64,000 nucleotides of DNA, from NCBI RefSeq assembly GCF_000498355.1, contig NZ_AVSV01000028.1:1-64000 (forward strand). The letters run 5' to 3'. Below, in pieces: positions 1 through 8,072 of the stretch. The position numbers and the translations under genes are program-made. The number at the start of each line of letters is the position of its first letter. Positions within the stretch are counted from its first letter, which is position 1. The notes under the pieces are model-generated. The model was given only the letters and a program-made list of their open reading frames with translations. It made no database searches and was not told the DNA's origin. The stretch comes from Clostridium sp. Ade.TY (GTDB lineage: Bacteria > Bacillota > Clostridia > Clostridiales > Clostridiaceae).

Positions 1-56
1 CATTATTCAACAATTTTTTAATTTAATTTATATTTTAATTAAGCTAAATTAAGAAG

Positions 57-82
57 AGCCTAGATTTTTTTAAACCTAAGCT
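57..82 (-). terminator. putative terminator hairpin downstream of the 4-TM membrane protein
   Basis: On the minus strand AGCTTAG can pair with CTAGGCT (one G-U pair) around an A-rich loop, just after the stop of the membrane-protein gene. The sequence that follows is T-rich but has no long T run, so termination is plausible rather than certain. Confidence 0.4.
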
Positions 83-93
83 ATTTTAAATAT

Positions 94-555
94 TTATTTA
101 ATATTTTTAACTATTCCAAAATAACAACCTATAAAATTCGCCATTGAATAAAGATAAAACATATGTTTACTTTCTAAATTTTGAATATTCATAGTATACA
201 TCATCAAAAATTCCATCAATATAAAAGTTACTGTAAATACAATTATTTTAAATGAGCTACTTTCTTCTTTATCTTTATACATAATATTTATTGCAAGATT
301 ATTTACAATATTCGTAATATAACTTAAAAGACATCCAATCCATAATATAAACATATATGTTCCCCAAAACATAGTATTAATAATAATTCTATCAAAATCT
401 AATAATTTATTTATATTATAGTTTCCAAAGTATAATATAAGTCCTATATATATTAATATTACTAAATTAAATAAAAGAAAATACTTTTTAAATATCTTAT
501 TTCCTACTTTAATCATACTACCAAAACATGGTTTAAACTTTCTGTTTGATTCCAA
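94..555 (-). CDS. hypothetical four-TM membrane protein
   Basis: I do not recognise this 153-residue protein. It has a short basic N-terminus (residues 1-22) and four hydrophobic stretches of membrane-spanning length (about 24-46, 60-88, 100-122 and 128-150), so it is probably an integral inner-membrane protein with both ends inside. The start is taken as TTG at 555-553 because a strong ribosome binding site (AAGGAGGAG) lies 6-9 bases upstream and no ATG fits. It is a single-gene unit with a putative hairpin after the stop. No catalytic motif, lipobox or signal cleavage site is visible. That it is expressed is inferred from the ribosome site and an uninterrupted frame; function is unknown. 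Confidence 0.6.
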   Translation of the reverse strand: MESNRKFKPCFGSMIKVGNKIFKKYFLLFNLVILIYIGLILYFGNYNINKLLDFDRIIINTMFWGTYMFILWIGCLLSYITNIVNNLAINIMYKDKEESSSFKIIVFTVTFILMEFLMMYTMNIQNLESKHMFYLYSMANFIGCYFGIVKNIK

Positions 556-628
556 GCTCTCTCCTCCTTATATTTACTCTTAATTATATCATTTGAACTA
601 TAAATTTATCTACTATTCATCCAATAAT

Positions 629-683
629 AAAAAAGCCACCTTTCAAAACAAATCATTTATTAATCTGCTTTGAAAAGTAGCTT
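629..683 (-). terminator. rho-independent terminator of yebC
   Basis: A 15-bp stem at 633-647 and 669-683 pairs with only G-U wobbles when read on the minus strand and is followed by a T run (bases 634-629 on that strand). It lies about 150 bases past the yebC stop. The 556-830 interval otherwise holds only AT-rich sequence. Confidence 0.7.
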
Positions 684-830
684 GATAAATGAACACCATA
701 ATCATAACTATGGTTTTTATAAACATTTATCATAATGAAGAGGCTTTTTCCTACTTCATATTACTTTTACCTTCTGTAAAACATATTGTAAAAACTCTGC
801 TAATTAGCTATATTACTGCACTTAACAGTA

Positions 831-1568
831 TTATTCTTCCCATCCTTCTGGGAATTCAGCATTATGGTAAACTTCTTGAACGTCATCATCATCTTCAAGT
901 AAGTCAAGCATTTTTTGGAATTTCTTAGCATCTTCTTCATTTAATTCTGAAGTTGTATCTGGAATCATTTTAACTCCAGCTTCTAAGAATTCTATTCCAT
1001 TTTCTTCTAAAGATTCTCTTACTGTTCCGAAATCTTCGGGAGTTGTATAAACTACAAACACTTCATCTTCAGCTTGGAAATCTTCAGCACCAGCATCTAA
1101 TGCCATCATCATTATTTCTTCTTCATCCAAATCGCCTTTTTCAATAACGATTTCTCCTTTTTCTTGGAACATGAATCCAACACATCCTGATGTACCCATG
1201 TTACCGCCACCTTTAGTAAATGCACTTCTTACATTACCTGCTGATCTATTTTTATTATCTGTTAATGTTTCAACAATTACTGCAACTCCTGATGGACCAT
1301 ATCCTTCATAAACTATTTTTTCAAAGTCTACTGAACCTGATTCACCTGATGCTTTTTTAATTGATCTTTGTATAGTATCATTAGGCATATTTGATGCCTT
1401 TGCTTTTGCTATTACGTCTCTAAGTTTTGCATTAGACTCAGGACTTGGACCACCGCTTCTTACTGCAACCATAATTTCTTTACCGATTTTTGTGAAAATC
1501 TTTCCTCTTTTTGCATCCATTTTGCCCTTTTTAGCTTGGATGTTATGCCATTTTGAGTGTCCTGACAT
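831..1568 (-). CDS. yebC: YebC/PmpR family protein (TACO1-like)
   Basis: A 245-residue member of the YebC/TACO1 family, normal length for the family. The N-terminal signature [10 protein letters not shown] followed by [11 protein letters not shown] is diagnostic, as is the acidic C-terminal half. Family members are cytoplasmic; they were described as DNA-binding regulators (PmpR) and more recently as ribosome-associated factors that relieve stalling at proline-rich stretches, so the role here is inferred. The ATG start is preceded by AAGGAGGAATAGAC. The gene stands alone, with its own terminator downstream and about 140 bases of AT-rich leader upstream. Nothing suggests truncation. Confidence 0.95.
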   Translation of the reverse strand: MSGHSKWHNIQAKKGKMDAKRGKIFTKIGKEIMVAVRSGGPSPESNAKLRDVIAKAKASNMPNDTIQRSIKKASGESGSVDFEKIVYEGYGPSGVAVIVETLTDNKNRSAGNVRSAFTKGGGNMGTSGCVGFMFQEKGEIVIEKGDLDEEEIMMMALDAGAEDFQAEDEVFVVYTTPEDFGTVRESLEENGIEFLEAGVKMIPDTTSELNEEDAKKFQKMLDLLEDDDDVQEVYHNAEFPEGWEE

Positions 1569-1706
1569 GTCTATTCCTCCTTACATTTTGTTAAACTATA
1601 AATTTATAAATTACACCTTAAAATTATATCATACTAAATTACTTTTATTCAATATAGTAATACTTTTATAATGGTTATTTATACTTTCTTTACAATTATA
1701 TCTCTT

Positions 1707-2354
1707 TTATATAGCCTTAAATAATCTATTATTTTCTTTAAAGTATATTCCTTCTTCTGATTTTGATATTATTGCTTTACCATTTGTTACTTCTGTAACT
1801 TCTTTCTCAATTAAAGAAATTGTAATATTTTCTGCATATATATGTAAAATAACTTTATCTGTATATTCTGAGTCTTCTATATGCCAATTATTTTGTCCGC
1901 AAAGATATTGGATTTTTCCTATTAAATCATACTCTATTTCAATAGAAACCTTAAAGCCATGAACTTTTTCAACAATTCCTGCTGCAGTAACTGCAATACT
2001 TGCTCCTTTAGTGTATGCACGAGTTAATCCTCCTGCGCCTAAAAGTATTCCTCCAAAATATCTAGTTACAACAACAGCACAATCTGTTATCCCTTGTTTT
2101 TTCATAACTTCAAGTATTGGAATACCAGCTGTACCTTGTGGCTCACCATCATCTGAATATCTTTGTATTCCATAATTTTCCCCAATAACATATGCCCAAC
2201 AATTATGTCTAGCTTGCTTATGCATACTTTTTATTTCATTTACAAAAGCTTTAGCCTCTTCTTCATTTTCAACTCTTTTTGCATATCCTATAAACTCAGA
2301 TTTTTTTTCTTCAAATCTATCTTCGCCTCTATCTCTAATCGTTATATATGCCAT
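1707..2354 (-). CDS. YigZ/IMPACT family protein
   Basis: A 215-residue protein of the YigZ/IMPACT family (UPF0029). The N-terminal domain carries the family core with RHNCWAYVIG and the block YSDDGEPQGTAGIPIL followed by VVVTRYFGGILLGAGGL; the C-terminal third is the smaller DUF1949-like domain. Bacterial members are cytoplasmic proteins of poorly defined function with proposed nucleic-acid or translation-factor links. The ATG start has an upstream AGGAGGAATTAAAATC, and its first 13 bases overlap the end of the MocR gene, so the two are probably co-transcribed and translationally coupled. Family assignment is firm; biological role is not. Confidence 0.9.
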   Translation of the reverse strand: MAYITIRDRGEDRFEEKKSEFIGYAKRVENEEEAKAFVNEIKSMHKQARHNCWAYVIGENYGIQRYSDDGEPQGTAGIPILEVMKKQGITDCAVVVTRYFGGILLGAGGLTRAYTKGASIAVTAAGIVEKVHGFKVSIEIEYDLIGKIQYLCGQNNWHIEDSEYTDKVILHIYAENITISLIEKEVTEVTNGKAIISKSEEGIYFKENNRLFKAI

Positions 2355-3757
2355 GATTTTAATTCCTCCTTGATTGTTTTAATTCCTTTTTCTATAGCTT
2401 CACAATTAGTCTGTGAAAATCCTATTCTAAAAAATCTGTCTCCCTCTCTACTACTTCTAAAAAACAAAACCCCAGGAGTAATATAAACATTTTTTCTCTT
2501 TAATCTTAAAAATAATTCTCTAGAAGAAATATCTTTGTCCTTAATTTCTAAATAATAATTAAGCCCACCTTTAGGCTTATTGTAATAAACATAATCTGAA
2601 AGTTCTTCCTCTATTAGCTTTTCCATAATGTCATATCTTTTTTTATATTCATTTGAAAGGTTTTTAATATTTTCTTTCCAATCCTTATTTGCAATATAAT
2701 ACTCCAAAGCCCTTTGCATTAACGTTGATGTTGTAATATCTGTATTTAACTTAGTACTTAAAAATCTTTCTCTAAACTTTTCAGGAACTACCATATAACC
2801 AAGTCTTATTCCTGGTATAAATATTTTTGAAAAGCTTTTAATGTATATTACTCTATCGTCTTTATCTAAACTTTTAAATGGTATATATTTTACATCTTCT
2901 TCATAAACAAGTTCAGATAAATAATCATCTTCTATTATATAAAAATCATATTTTTTAGCTAATTGTATTAAATGCTTCTTTTTTTCTAAGCTATATGAAA
3001 TTCCTGTTGGATTTTGAAAATAACTCATTGCATAAAATAAAGTTATTTTATTCTTTTTTAAAATTTCTTCAAACATTTCTGTATCTATTCCATCTTTTTC
3101 TATAGGAACTTCAAATATATTAGCCCTTCTCCATTTAAAAACTGAAAGAGCACCACCATAAGTTGGTTTTTCAACAATAACATTATCATTTATATTTATC
3201 ATTGCTTTAGATGCTATATCTATACCTTGTTGAGCACCTGAAACAACTATTATATCTTCAACATTTAATTTATTATTCCAAAATACTTTATTTATTGTTT
3301 CTCTTAAAGGATCATATCCTAATGTATTTTGAGAAAGTAAAACTTCCTCCCCATCTCTATCTAAAACCGTAGTTATTATATCTTTAAAATCTTTTATTGG
3401 AAAAAATATTTCTTTAGTAGTTTCTCCAGAAAAATCAACATAATTATCCAAATTACAATTTTTAAGTAATTTAAAAGTTTTAGAATAAAGTTTCATAAAA
3501 TTAGAGTGCAACTCTCTTTTCTTTGCAAAAGTTCCACTCCCTATTTTCTGATATGCAAATCCTTCATCATTTAATTTTTTATATGCATTTACTACAGTAA
3601 TTTTATTTACATTAAGAATTTTTGTAAGTTCTCTAATTGGAGGTAATTTTTCTCCATCTTTTATAGTTCCATTCTCTATAAGTTCCTTAAACTTATCTGC
3701 TATTTGAACATACTTAGGCTTATCTTCTAAATATACTATTTCTTTTATTTCATTCAA
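2342..3757 (-). CDS. MocR-type GntR regulator with aminotransferase domain
   Basis: A 471-residue transcription factor of the MocR/GntR family. Residues about 10-75 form a GntR winged helix (IADKFKELIENGTIKDGEKL, then LPPIRELTKILNVNKITV). The remainder is a fold-type I PLP-dependent aminotransferase-like domain with the cofactor lysine in KSFSKIFIPGIRLGY and the usual NPTG motif in FQNPTGISYS. Such proteins use PLP-bound ligands as effectors (PdxR, GabR). No pdxST or gabT gene is nearby, so the target is unknown. Start: TTG at 3757-3755, nine bases after AAAGGTG; the in-frame ATG and GTG just upstream sit inside that ribosome site. It lies 14 bases after the nucleotidyltransferase gene and overlaps the YigZ gene, suggesting an operon. 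Confidence 0.85.
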   Translation of the reverse strand: MNEIKEIVYLEDKPKYVQIADKFKELIENGTIKDGEKLPPIRELTKILNVNKITVVNAYKKLNDEGFAYQKIGSGTFAKKRELHSNFMKLYSKTFKLLKNCNLDNYVDFSGETTKEIFFPIKDFKDIITTVLDRDGEEVLLSQNTLGYDPLRETINKVFWNNKLNVEDIIVVSGAQQGIDIASKAMININDNVIVEKPTYGGALSVFKWRRANIFEVPIEKDGIDTEMFEEILKKNKITLFYAMSYFQNPTGISYSLEKKKHLIQLAKKYDFYIIEDDYLSELVYEEDVKYIPFKSLDKDDRVIYIKSFSKIFIPGIRLGYMVVPEKFRERFLSTKLNTDITTSTLMQRALEYYIANKDWKENIKNLSNEYKKRYDIMEKLIEEELSDYVYYNKPKGGLNYYLEIKDKDISSRELFLRLKRKNVYITPGVLFFRSSREGDRFFRIGFSQTNCEAIEKGIKTIKEELKSWHI

Positions 3758-3771
3758 AAAAATCATCACCT

Positions 3772-4668
3772 TTATAAAATACCATAAACATTTTGAGTAA
3801 GTATTAAATTACCCTTCATGTCATAAACGTTTCTCTTTTTATGTTTTATTATTCCTCTCTCTAGAAGCTTTTTAAGTATTTGTTCAACTCTTATATTGTA
3901 TCCTGTAAGAATTTCATCTCTTATAATTTCAGTTGAACTTAAATAATCTGAATTACTCTTTAAAATATCAATTATAACTTTTGCAGATATAACTATATGC
4001 TCATCTACGAATACTTCTATATAATTTATTATATAAGAAATATCTTCCTTGTTCATTTTACCAAATAATTTTTCATCAATAACTCTTTTAAATGAATCAT
4101 CTAAATTTATAACCATTCTAATTGCATCTTTACTTACTGTATATCCATTTAAACTTAAATAAAGTTTTGAAAAACTATCTAAACTTCTAACCATAACTTC
4201 ATATGCTGTATACATTCTTCCTAAATTTATATATTTTTTAGCTATTTTTATATCTTTTATTACCTTACTTAAATATTCAAGCTTTTCTATACCTGCATAT
4301 TCATCAAATCCATATATAATTTTATTATATATAACATTTATATCTTGATCTCTTGAAAATACTAATTTTGAAAAGCTAAGTATACTTTTTACTATACCTC
4401 TTTTTCCTTCATTTTCATATGAATATACAAAACTATCTTTACTTAATAATTTTGTGTGAACTGGAATATCATTTACTTCTGAATATATATCTCTAGTTTT
4501 ATTAAACTCATCCTTATATATTACAAAGAAGTCTATATCGGATTCTTCCCATATATCTCCTGATACCATACTTCCAAAAGTAAAGACTGCTATTACATTT
4601 TCATTATTTTCAAAAGATTCCATCATAATATTAAATGCTTTTTGATATTCTATTATTATATCTTTCAT
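3772..4668 (-). CDS. nucleotidyltransferase-domain protein (MNT/KNTase-like)
   Basis: A 298-residue protein with an N-terminal pol-beta superfamily nucleotidyltransferase domain: FTFGSMVSGDIWEESDIDFF carries the GS...D-x-D signature (residues about 29-48). The middle is helical and HEPN/KNTase-C-like, and the last 60 residues look like a small winged helix (EQILKKLLERGIIKHKKRN). The domain order resembles aminoglycoside nucleotidyltransferases and MNT-type proteins, but substrate cannot be told from sequence. Start chosen at ATG 4668 after GGGGGCG; an upstream in-frame ATG at 4725 has no ribosome site. It is the first gene of a probable operon with the MocR regulator, which may control it. 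Confidence 0.7.
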   Translation of the reverse strand: MKDIIIEYQKAFNIMMESFENNENVIAVFTFGSMVSGDIWEESDIDFFVIYKDEFNKTRDIYSEVNDIPVHTKLLSKDSFVYSYENEGKRGIVKSILSFSKLVFSRDQDINVIYNKIIYGFDEYAGIEKLEYLSKVIKDIKIAKKYINLGRMYTAYEVMVRSLDSFSKLYLSLNGYTVSKDAIRMVINLDDSFKRVIDEKLFGKMNKEDISYIINYIEVFVDEHIVISAKVIIDILKSNSDYLSSTEIIRDEILTGYNIRVEQILKKLLERGIIKHKKRNVYDMKGNLILTQNVYGIL

Positions 4669-4749
4669 AAAATTTCGCCCCCACAATTTTGTATTGCTAC
4701 TTTTATTATAACAAAACTGTTTCATATGTTAAAATATTATTTACAATAA

Positions 4750-4790
4750 TTAAAAATTCCTAGAACAAAAGCTATTCTAGGAATTTTTTT
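4750..4790. terminator. terminator downstream of hflX
   Basis: Perfect 11-bp inverted repeat (AATTCCTAGAA / TTCTAGGAATT) at 4755-4765 and 4775-4785, with A/T tracts on both sides, immediately after the hflX stop. It can act in both directions. Confidence 0.8.
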
Positions 4791-4796
4791 AAATAC

Positions 4797-6596
4797 TTAC
4801 TGTAATATATTTATCATATAATCTTTAGTTCTATTAAAACTTTCATCATCAACTTCAACTATCATTCTAGTACCAGTTTCTACATATTCTTCTTCTAAAA
4901 CTCTACCACTTCTATGAAGCAATGATTGAATATCTCCTCTATCATAAGGTACTATATATTCTACTTTTTTGAACTTATATGGAAGTTTTTCTTCTATTTG
5001 ATCTAATAATTTATCTAAGTTTATTTCTTCTTTAGCTGAAACTTTTATAATATCATCATAATAAGATATTTTTTCTTCTATATTAGCTATTTGTTCTTCT
5101 GTTGCTTTATCTATTTTATTTAAAACTAATATTGTATCTTTATCAATAGAACCAAGTTCTGATAATACTTCTTCAACAGCTTTTATTTGCTCTAAAGCAT
5201 CATCACTTGAAGCATCTACAACATGACATAAAAGATCAGAATAAATAACTTCTTCTAATGTTGACTTAAATGCCTCTACTAAATCATGAGGAAGCTTTCT
5301 TACAAAACCTACTGTATCAGTTAAAGTTATTAACCCTTTATTTTTAAGTATTATTGCCCTAGTTGTTATATCTAATGTTGCAAAAAGCATATCTGCTTCA
5401 AAAACTTCTTCTTTATTTCTAGTATCTTTTGATGCAGCAATTTTACACAATGCATTTCTAAGTGTTGACTTACCTGCATTTGTATAACCAACTAAAGAAA
5501 CTTTAGGTATACTTTCTTTATTTCTTTTCTCTCTTTGAACCTCTCTAGTCTTTTTTATTTTTTTAAGTTCTCTATTTAAATCATATATAGTTTCTCTTAT
5601 ATGTCTTCTATCTGTTTCTAATTTCTTTTCTCCAGGACCTCTAGTACCAATACCACCACCAGTTCTTGAAAGAACAGTTCCAAGTCCTTGAAGTCTTCCT
5701 AACCTATATTTAAGCTGAGCAAGTTCTACTTGAATTTTAGCTTCTTTACTCTTTGCTCTTCTTGCAAATATTTCAAGTATTAATGTAGTTCTATCAATTA
5801 CCTTTGCTCCAATTGCATTTTCAAGGTTTCTAACTTGTGAACCTGATAATTCATCATCAAATATTATAACATTTGCTCTTTCTGTTTGTCTTAAGTGAGC
5901 AATTTCAAGAACTTTTCCTCTTCCTATAAAAAATGCTGGATCTATTTTATTTCTGCCTTGATATACTTTTGTAAGTACTGGTATATCACAAGCTTTAGTA
6001 AGCTCTTCTAATTCATCTAAACTTTCTCTAGTATCTGAACCTACCAATATAGCTTTTTCTTCATCATTTTCTATAACATCATTTTCTTTTATAAGCTTTT
6101 CAACATATTTTATTTTATCTAATATATCTATTTTCATTAATTCTTCAATATTAAGATTATTTTTTTCTTCATATACTAAATTTTTATCTAATACCATTAA
6201 ATTTGCTATTGAAAAGTCAACAACTTCTCCGTTAGTTATTCCTATAGCTACTATAGCATCTAATTTAAGTTTTATAAGGGCTGTTAAATCAAGTGCTGAT
6301 AAATTACTATATCCATTTGGATGTGTATGAATAACTCTAACTCCTGAAAGTCTTTTTTCATATATATCTAAAATAGGAAGTTCTACTGATGTTGAATCTC
6401 CTATTGCTACTGAAGTAACCTTACCTTTTCTATCAATAGCAACACTTACTTCTCTCTCTATATTAGAAGAAACCTTAGTTATTACATCTATAATTTCTAC
6501 ATTGCAAACTTCTTGTTTTTGCGTTTTTATATTATATAAACTGTCTAATTCTGAAAGAATAGAATTTCTTATTCCTTCTGTATTTCCATGTATCAT
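4797..6596 (-). CDS. hflX: GTPase HflX with N-terminal JAMM-like domain
   Basis: A 599-residue ribosome-associated GTPase, about 170 residues longer than the E. coli and Bacillus proteins. Residues about 183-360 form the HflX N-terminal and helical domains (RTGGGIGTRGPGE at 311-323). The Era-like G domain follows: P-loop GYTNAGKST at 370-378, DTVG at 427-430, NKID at 493-496, then a C-terminal domain. HflX binds the 50S subunit and splits stalled or hibernating 70S ribosomes. The extra N-terminal segment (about 30-130) carries an upstream glutamate (E47 or E49) and HTHPNGYSNLSALD (H90, H92, S100, D103), matching the JAMM/RadC metal-site pattern. ATG start follows AAGGGTGATTAA. The gene is divergent from hpt. 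Confidence 0.93.
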   Translation of the reverse strand: MIHGNTEGIRNSILSELDSLYNIKTQKQEVCNVEIIDVITKVSSNIEREVSVAIDRKGKVTSVAIGDSTSVELPILDIYEKRLSGVRVIHTHPNGYSNLSALDLTALIKLKLDAIVAIGITNGEVVDFSIANLMVLDKNLVYEEKNNLNIEELMKIDILDKIKYVEKLIKENDVIENDEEKAILVGSDTRESLDELEELTKACDIPVLTKVYQGRNKIDPAFFIGRGKVLEIAHLRQTERANVIIFDDELSGSQVRNLENAIGAKVIDRTTLILEIFARRAKSKEAKIQVELAQLKYRLGRLQGLGTVLSRTGGGIGTRGPGEKKLETDRRHIRETIYDLNRELKKIKKTREVQREKRNKESIPKVSLVGYTNAGKSTLRNALCKIAASKDTRNKEEVFEADMLFATLDITTRAIILKNKGLITLTDTVGFVRKLPHDLVEAFKSTLEEVIYSDLLCHVVDASSDDALEQIKAVEEVLSELGSIDKDTILVLNKIDKATEEQIANIEEKISYYDDIIKVSAKEEINLDKLLDQIEEKLPYKFKKVEYIVPYDRGDIQSLLHRSGRVLEEEYVETGTRMIVEVDDESFNRTKDYMINILQ

Positions 6597-6762
6597 TTAA
6601 TCACCCTTTTTTCATATATATACTTAATTTTGAATATAATTCTATACTAATAAATACGTCTTGTAAACTAATGAATTAAATTTCTACTTGATTTTTCTTC
6701 TATAATAAAGTATTTTATTTAGTAAAGAAATTGATATTTTAAAATACTTGGAGGTTTTACTA

Positions 6763-7290
6763 ATGGATGATAAGAAACGTAATATTTTATTTTCAGAAGA
6801 GCAAATTCAAAAAAGAATAGCTGAGCTTGGAAAGGTTATAACAGAGGACTATAAAGATAAAAATCTTTATGTTTTATCTTTATTAAGAGGTAGCTTTATA
6901 TATGCAGCGGACTTAGTTAGATACATAGATACAAAGGCTAAAATAGGTTTTATGACAACTTCAAGCTATGGAAATGAAGAAACAAGTTCTGGACAGGTTA
7001 AAATTGTAAATGATATTCCAGACAACATAGAAGGTTATGATGTTTTAATAGTTGATGATATAGTTGATAGTGGAATAACAATGGATTTTGTTGTTAACCA
7101 TACAAAAAAATTAGGAGCTAAATCAGTTAAGACTTGCGTTCTTTTAGATAAACCTTCAAGAAGAAAAGTTGATATAACTCCTGATTACTGTTGTTTTGAA
7201 ATCGAAGATTTATTTGTTGTAGGTTATGGATTAAACTACGGAGATCATTATAGAAACATACCTTACGTTTTCAACTGGGAAACTAATTAA
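6763..7290 (+). CDS. hpt: hypoxanthine phosphoribosyltransferase
   Basis: A 175-residue purine-salvage phosphoribosyltransferase that makes IMP (and usually GMP) from the free base and PRPP in the cytoplasm. The PRPP-binding loop is VLIVDDIVDSGITMDF (residues about 89-104), and the flexible loop region includes TTSSYGN. Length is normal. The start is ATG 6763, seven bases after GGAGG; the in-frame TTG at 6748 lies on that ribosome site and is rejected. It is a single-gene unit that ends in a strong terminator shared with convergent yunB. Confidence 0.95.
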   Translation: MDDKKRNILFSEEQIQKRIAELGKVITEDYKDKNLYVLSLLRGSFIYAADLVRYIDTKAKIGFMTTSSYGNEETSSGQVKIVNDIPDNIEGYDVLIVDDIVDSGITMDFVVNHTKKLGAKSVKTCVLLDKPSRRKVDITPDYCCFEIEDLFVVGYGLNYGDHYRNIPYVFNWETN

Positions 7291-7299
7291 ATTAAACTT

Positions 7300-7331
7300 T
7301 AAAAGAGACAAGTTAGACTTGTCTCTTTTTT
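7300..7331. terminator. bidirectional terminator between hpt and yunB
   Basis: Perfect 11-bp stem AAAGAGACAAG / CTTGTCTCTTT with a 5-base loop and A/T tracts on both sides, located between two convergent genes. Confidence 0.9.
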
Positions 7332-7971
7332 AATCGCTTAATTCTATTGCCGTATCTGGAATTTCTCCAACTATTATAGATTCCGATAATGGTATTTGTG
7401 TATCTACATCCATTTCTGTACTATACATCGGTATTATTATTTTCATTTTAGCCTTCACATTTAAATATATTTTATGTCTTGTTTGATTTATTCCAGCACT
7501 TTCAAATACAGAATCATAAGAAGTTTCTATGTTACCAAGAGGTTCCATCTGTATAGTTATATTGGGACCTAAATTATAATATATACTTTTATCTGTCATC
7601 CACCCAAGAGGAACTTCAATTCCTTTACTTCCAAGCTCATCTAACCTTTCATTGCACCTAATTGCAATTTCTCCAGACACCTTATTTATAAGTTTTGTAT
7701 TAGATTTTATTAAATTTATTCTATCTTTATCATCCTTTTCTATAATTACTATCTCTTCTCTCCCAACTATTTCGTCAAAAACACCAATACTAACTTCATT
7801 TATAGTTTTAATAGCTTCTGCTCTCATTAAAGTCTGTGAAATTGCTAATACTGAAGGCATAACTTTTTTATCAAAAACCATTACCATAAGATTAAAAAAT
7901 ATAAAAATGGTGATACTAACTGCTATAACTGATTTACGCCTCTTTTTTCGTGTCCTTGTATAATATTTCAT
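7330..7971 (-). CDS. yunB: sporulation protein YunB
   Basis: A 213-residue protein matching the sporulation protein YunB: a basic N-terminus (KYYTRTRKKRRK), one membrane segment at about 17-33, then an extracytoplasmic domain with LMRAEAIKTINEVS and the conserved IPLGWMTD-like stretch (VPLGWMTDKS) seen in the family. YunB in Bacillus is expressed in the mother cell and contributes to spore formation; the exact activity is unknown. The same membrane-anchor plus domain layout is used by SpoIIR/YlmC-era envelope factors, but the family match is better to YunB. ATG start with AAGGTG four bases upstream. Transcribed divergently from the penicillin-binding protein gene. Confidence 0.88.
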   Translation of the reverse strand: MKYYTRTRKKRRKSVIAVSITIFIFFNLMVMVFDKKVMPSVLAISQTLMRAEAIKTINEVSIGVFDEIVGREEIVIIEKDDKDRINLIKSNTKLINKVSGEIAIRCNERLDELGSKGIEVPLGWMTDKSIYYNLGPNITIQMEPLGNIETSYDSVFESAGINQTRHKIYLNVKAKMKIIIPMYSTEMDVDTQIPLSESIIVGEIPDTAIELSD

Positions 7972-8016
7972 AAAACACCTTTTTATTGAGTTATTAGTTT
8001 AATAATATTATAATTA

Positions 8017-8025
8017 TGCTATAAT
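8017..8025 (+). promoter_or_regulatory. extended -10 promoter of the class A PBP gene
   Basis: TG at 8017-8018, one base, then consensus TATAAT at 8020-8025, giving an extended -10 box 48 bases before the start codon. No convincing -35 box is seen, as is usual for extended -10 promoters. Confidence 0.5.
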
Positions 8026-8072
8026 GGATAAGAATATTATTTATTAATTTTAAAAATAATTGGGAGGATGAG

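Noticed and set aside
689..928. Plus-strand open frame of 79 codons over the yebC 3' end
   Set aside because: It overlaps a certain gene on the other strand and has no ribosome site or family-like sequence.
7652..7963. Plus-strand open frame opposite yunB
   Set aside because: Antisense shadow of a recognised gene with no start signals.
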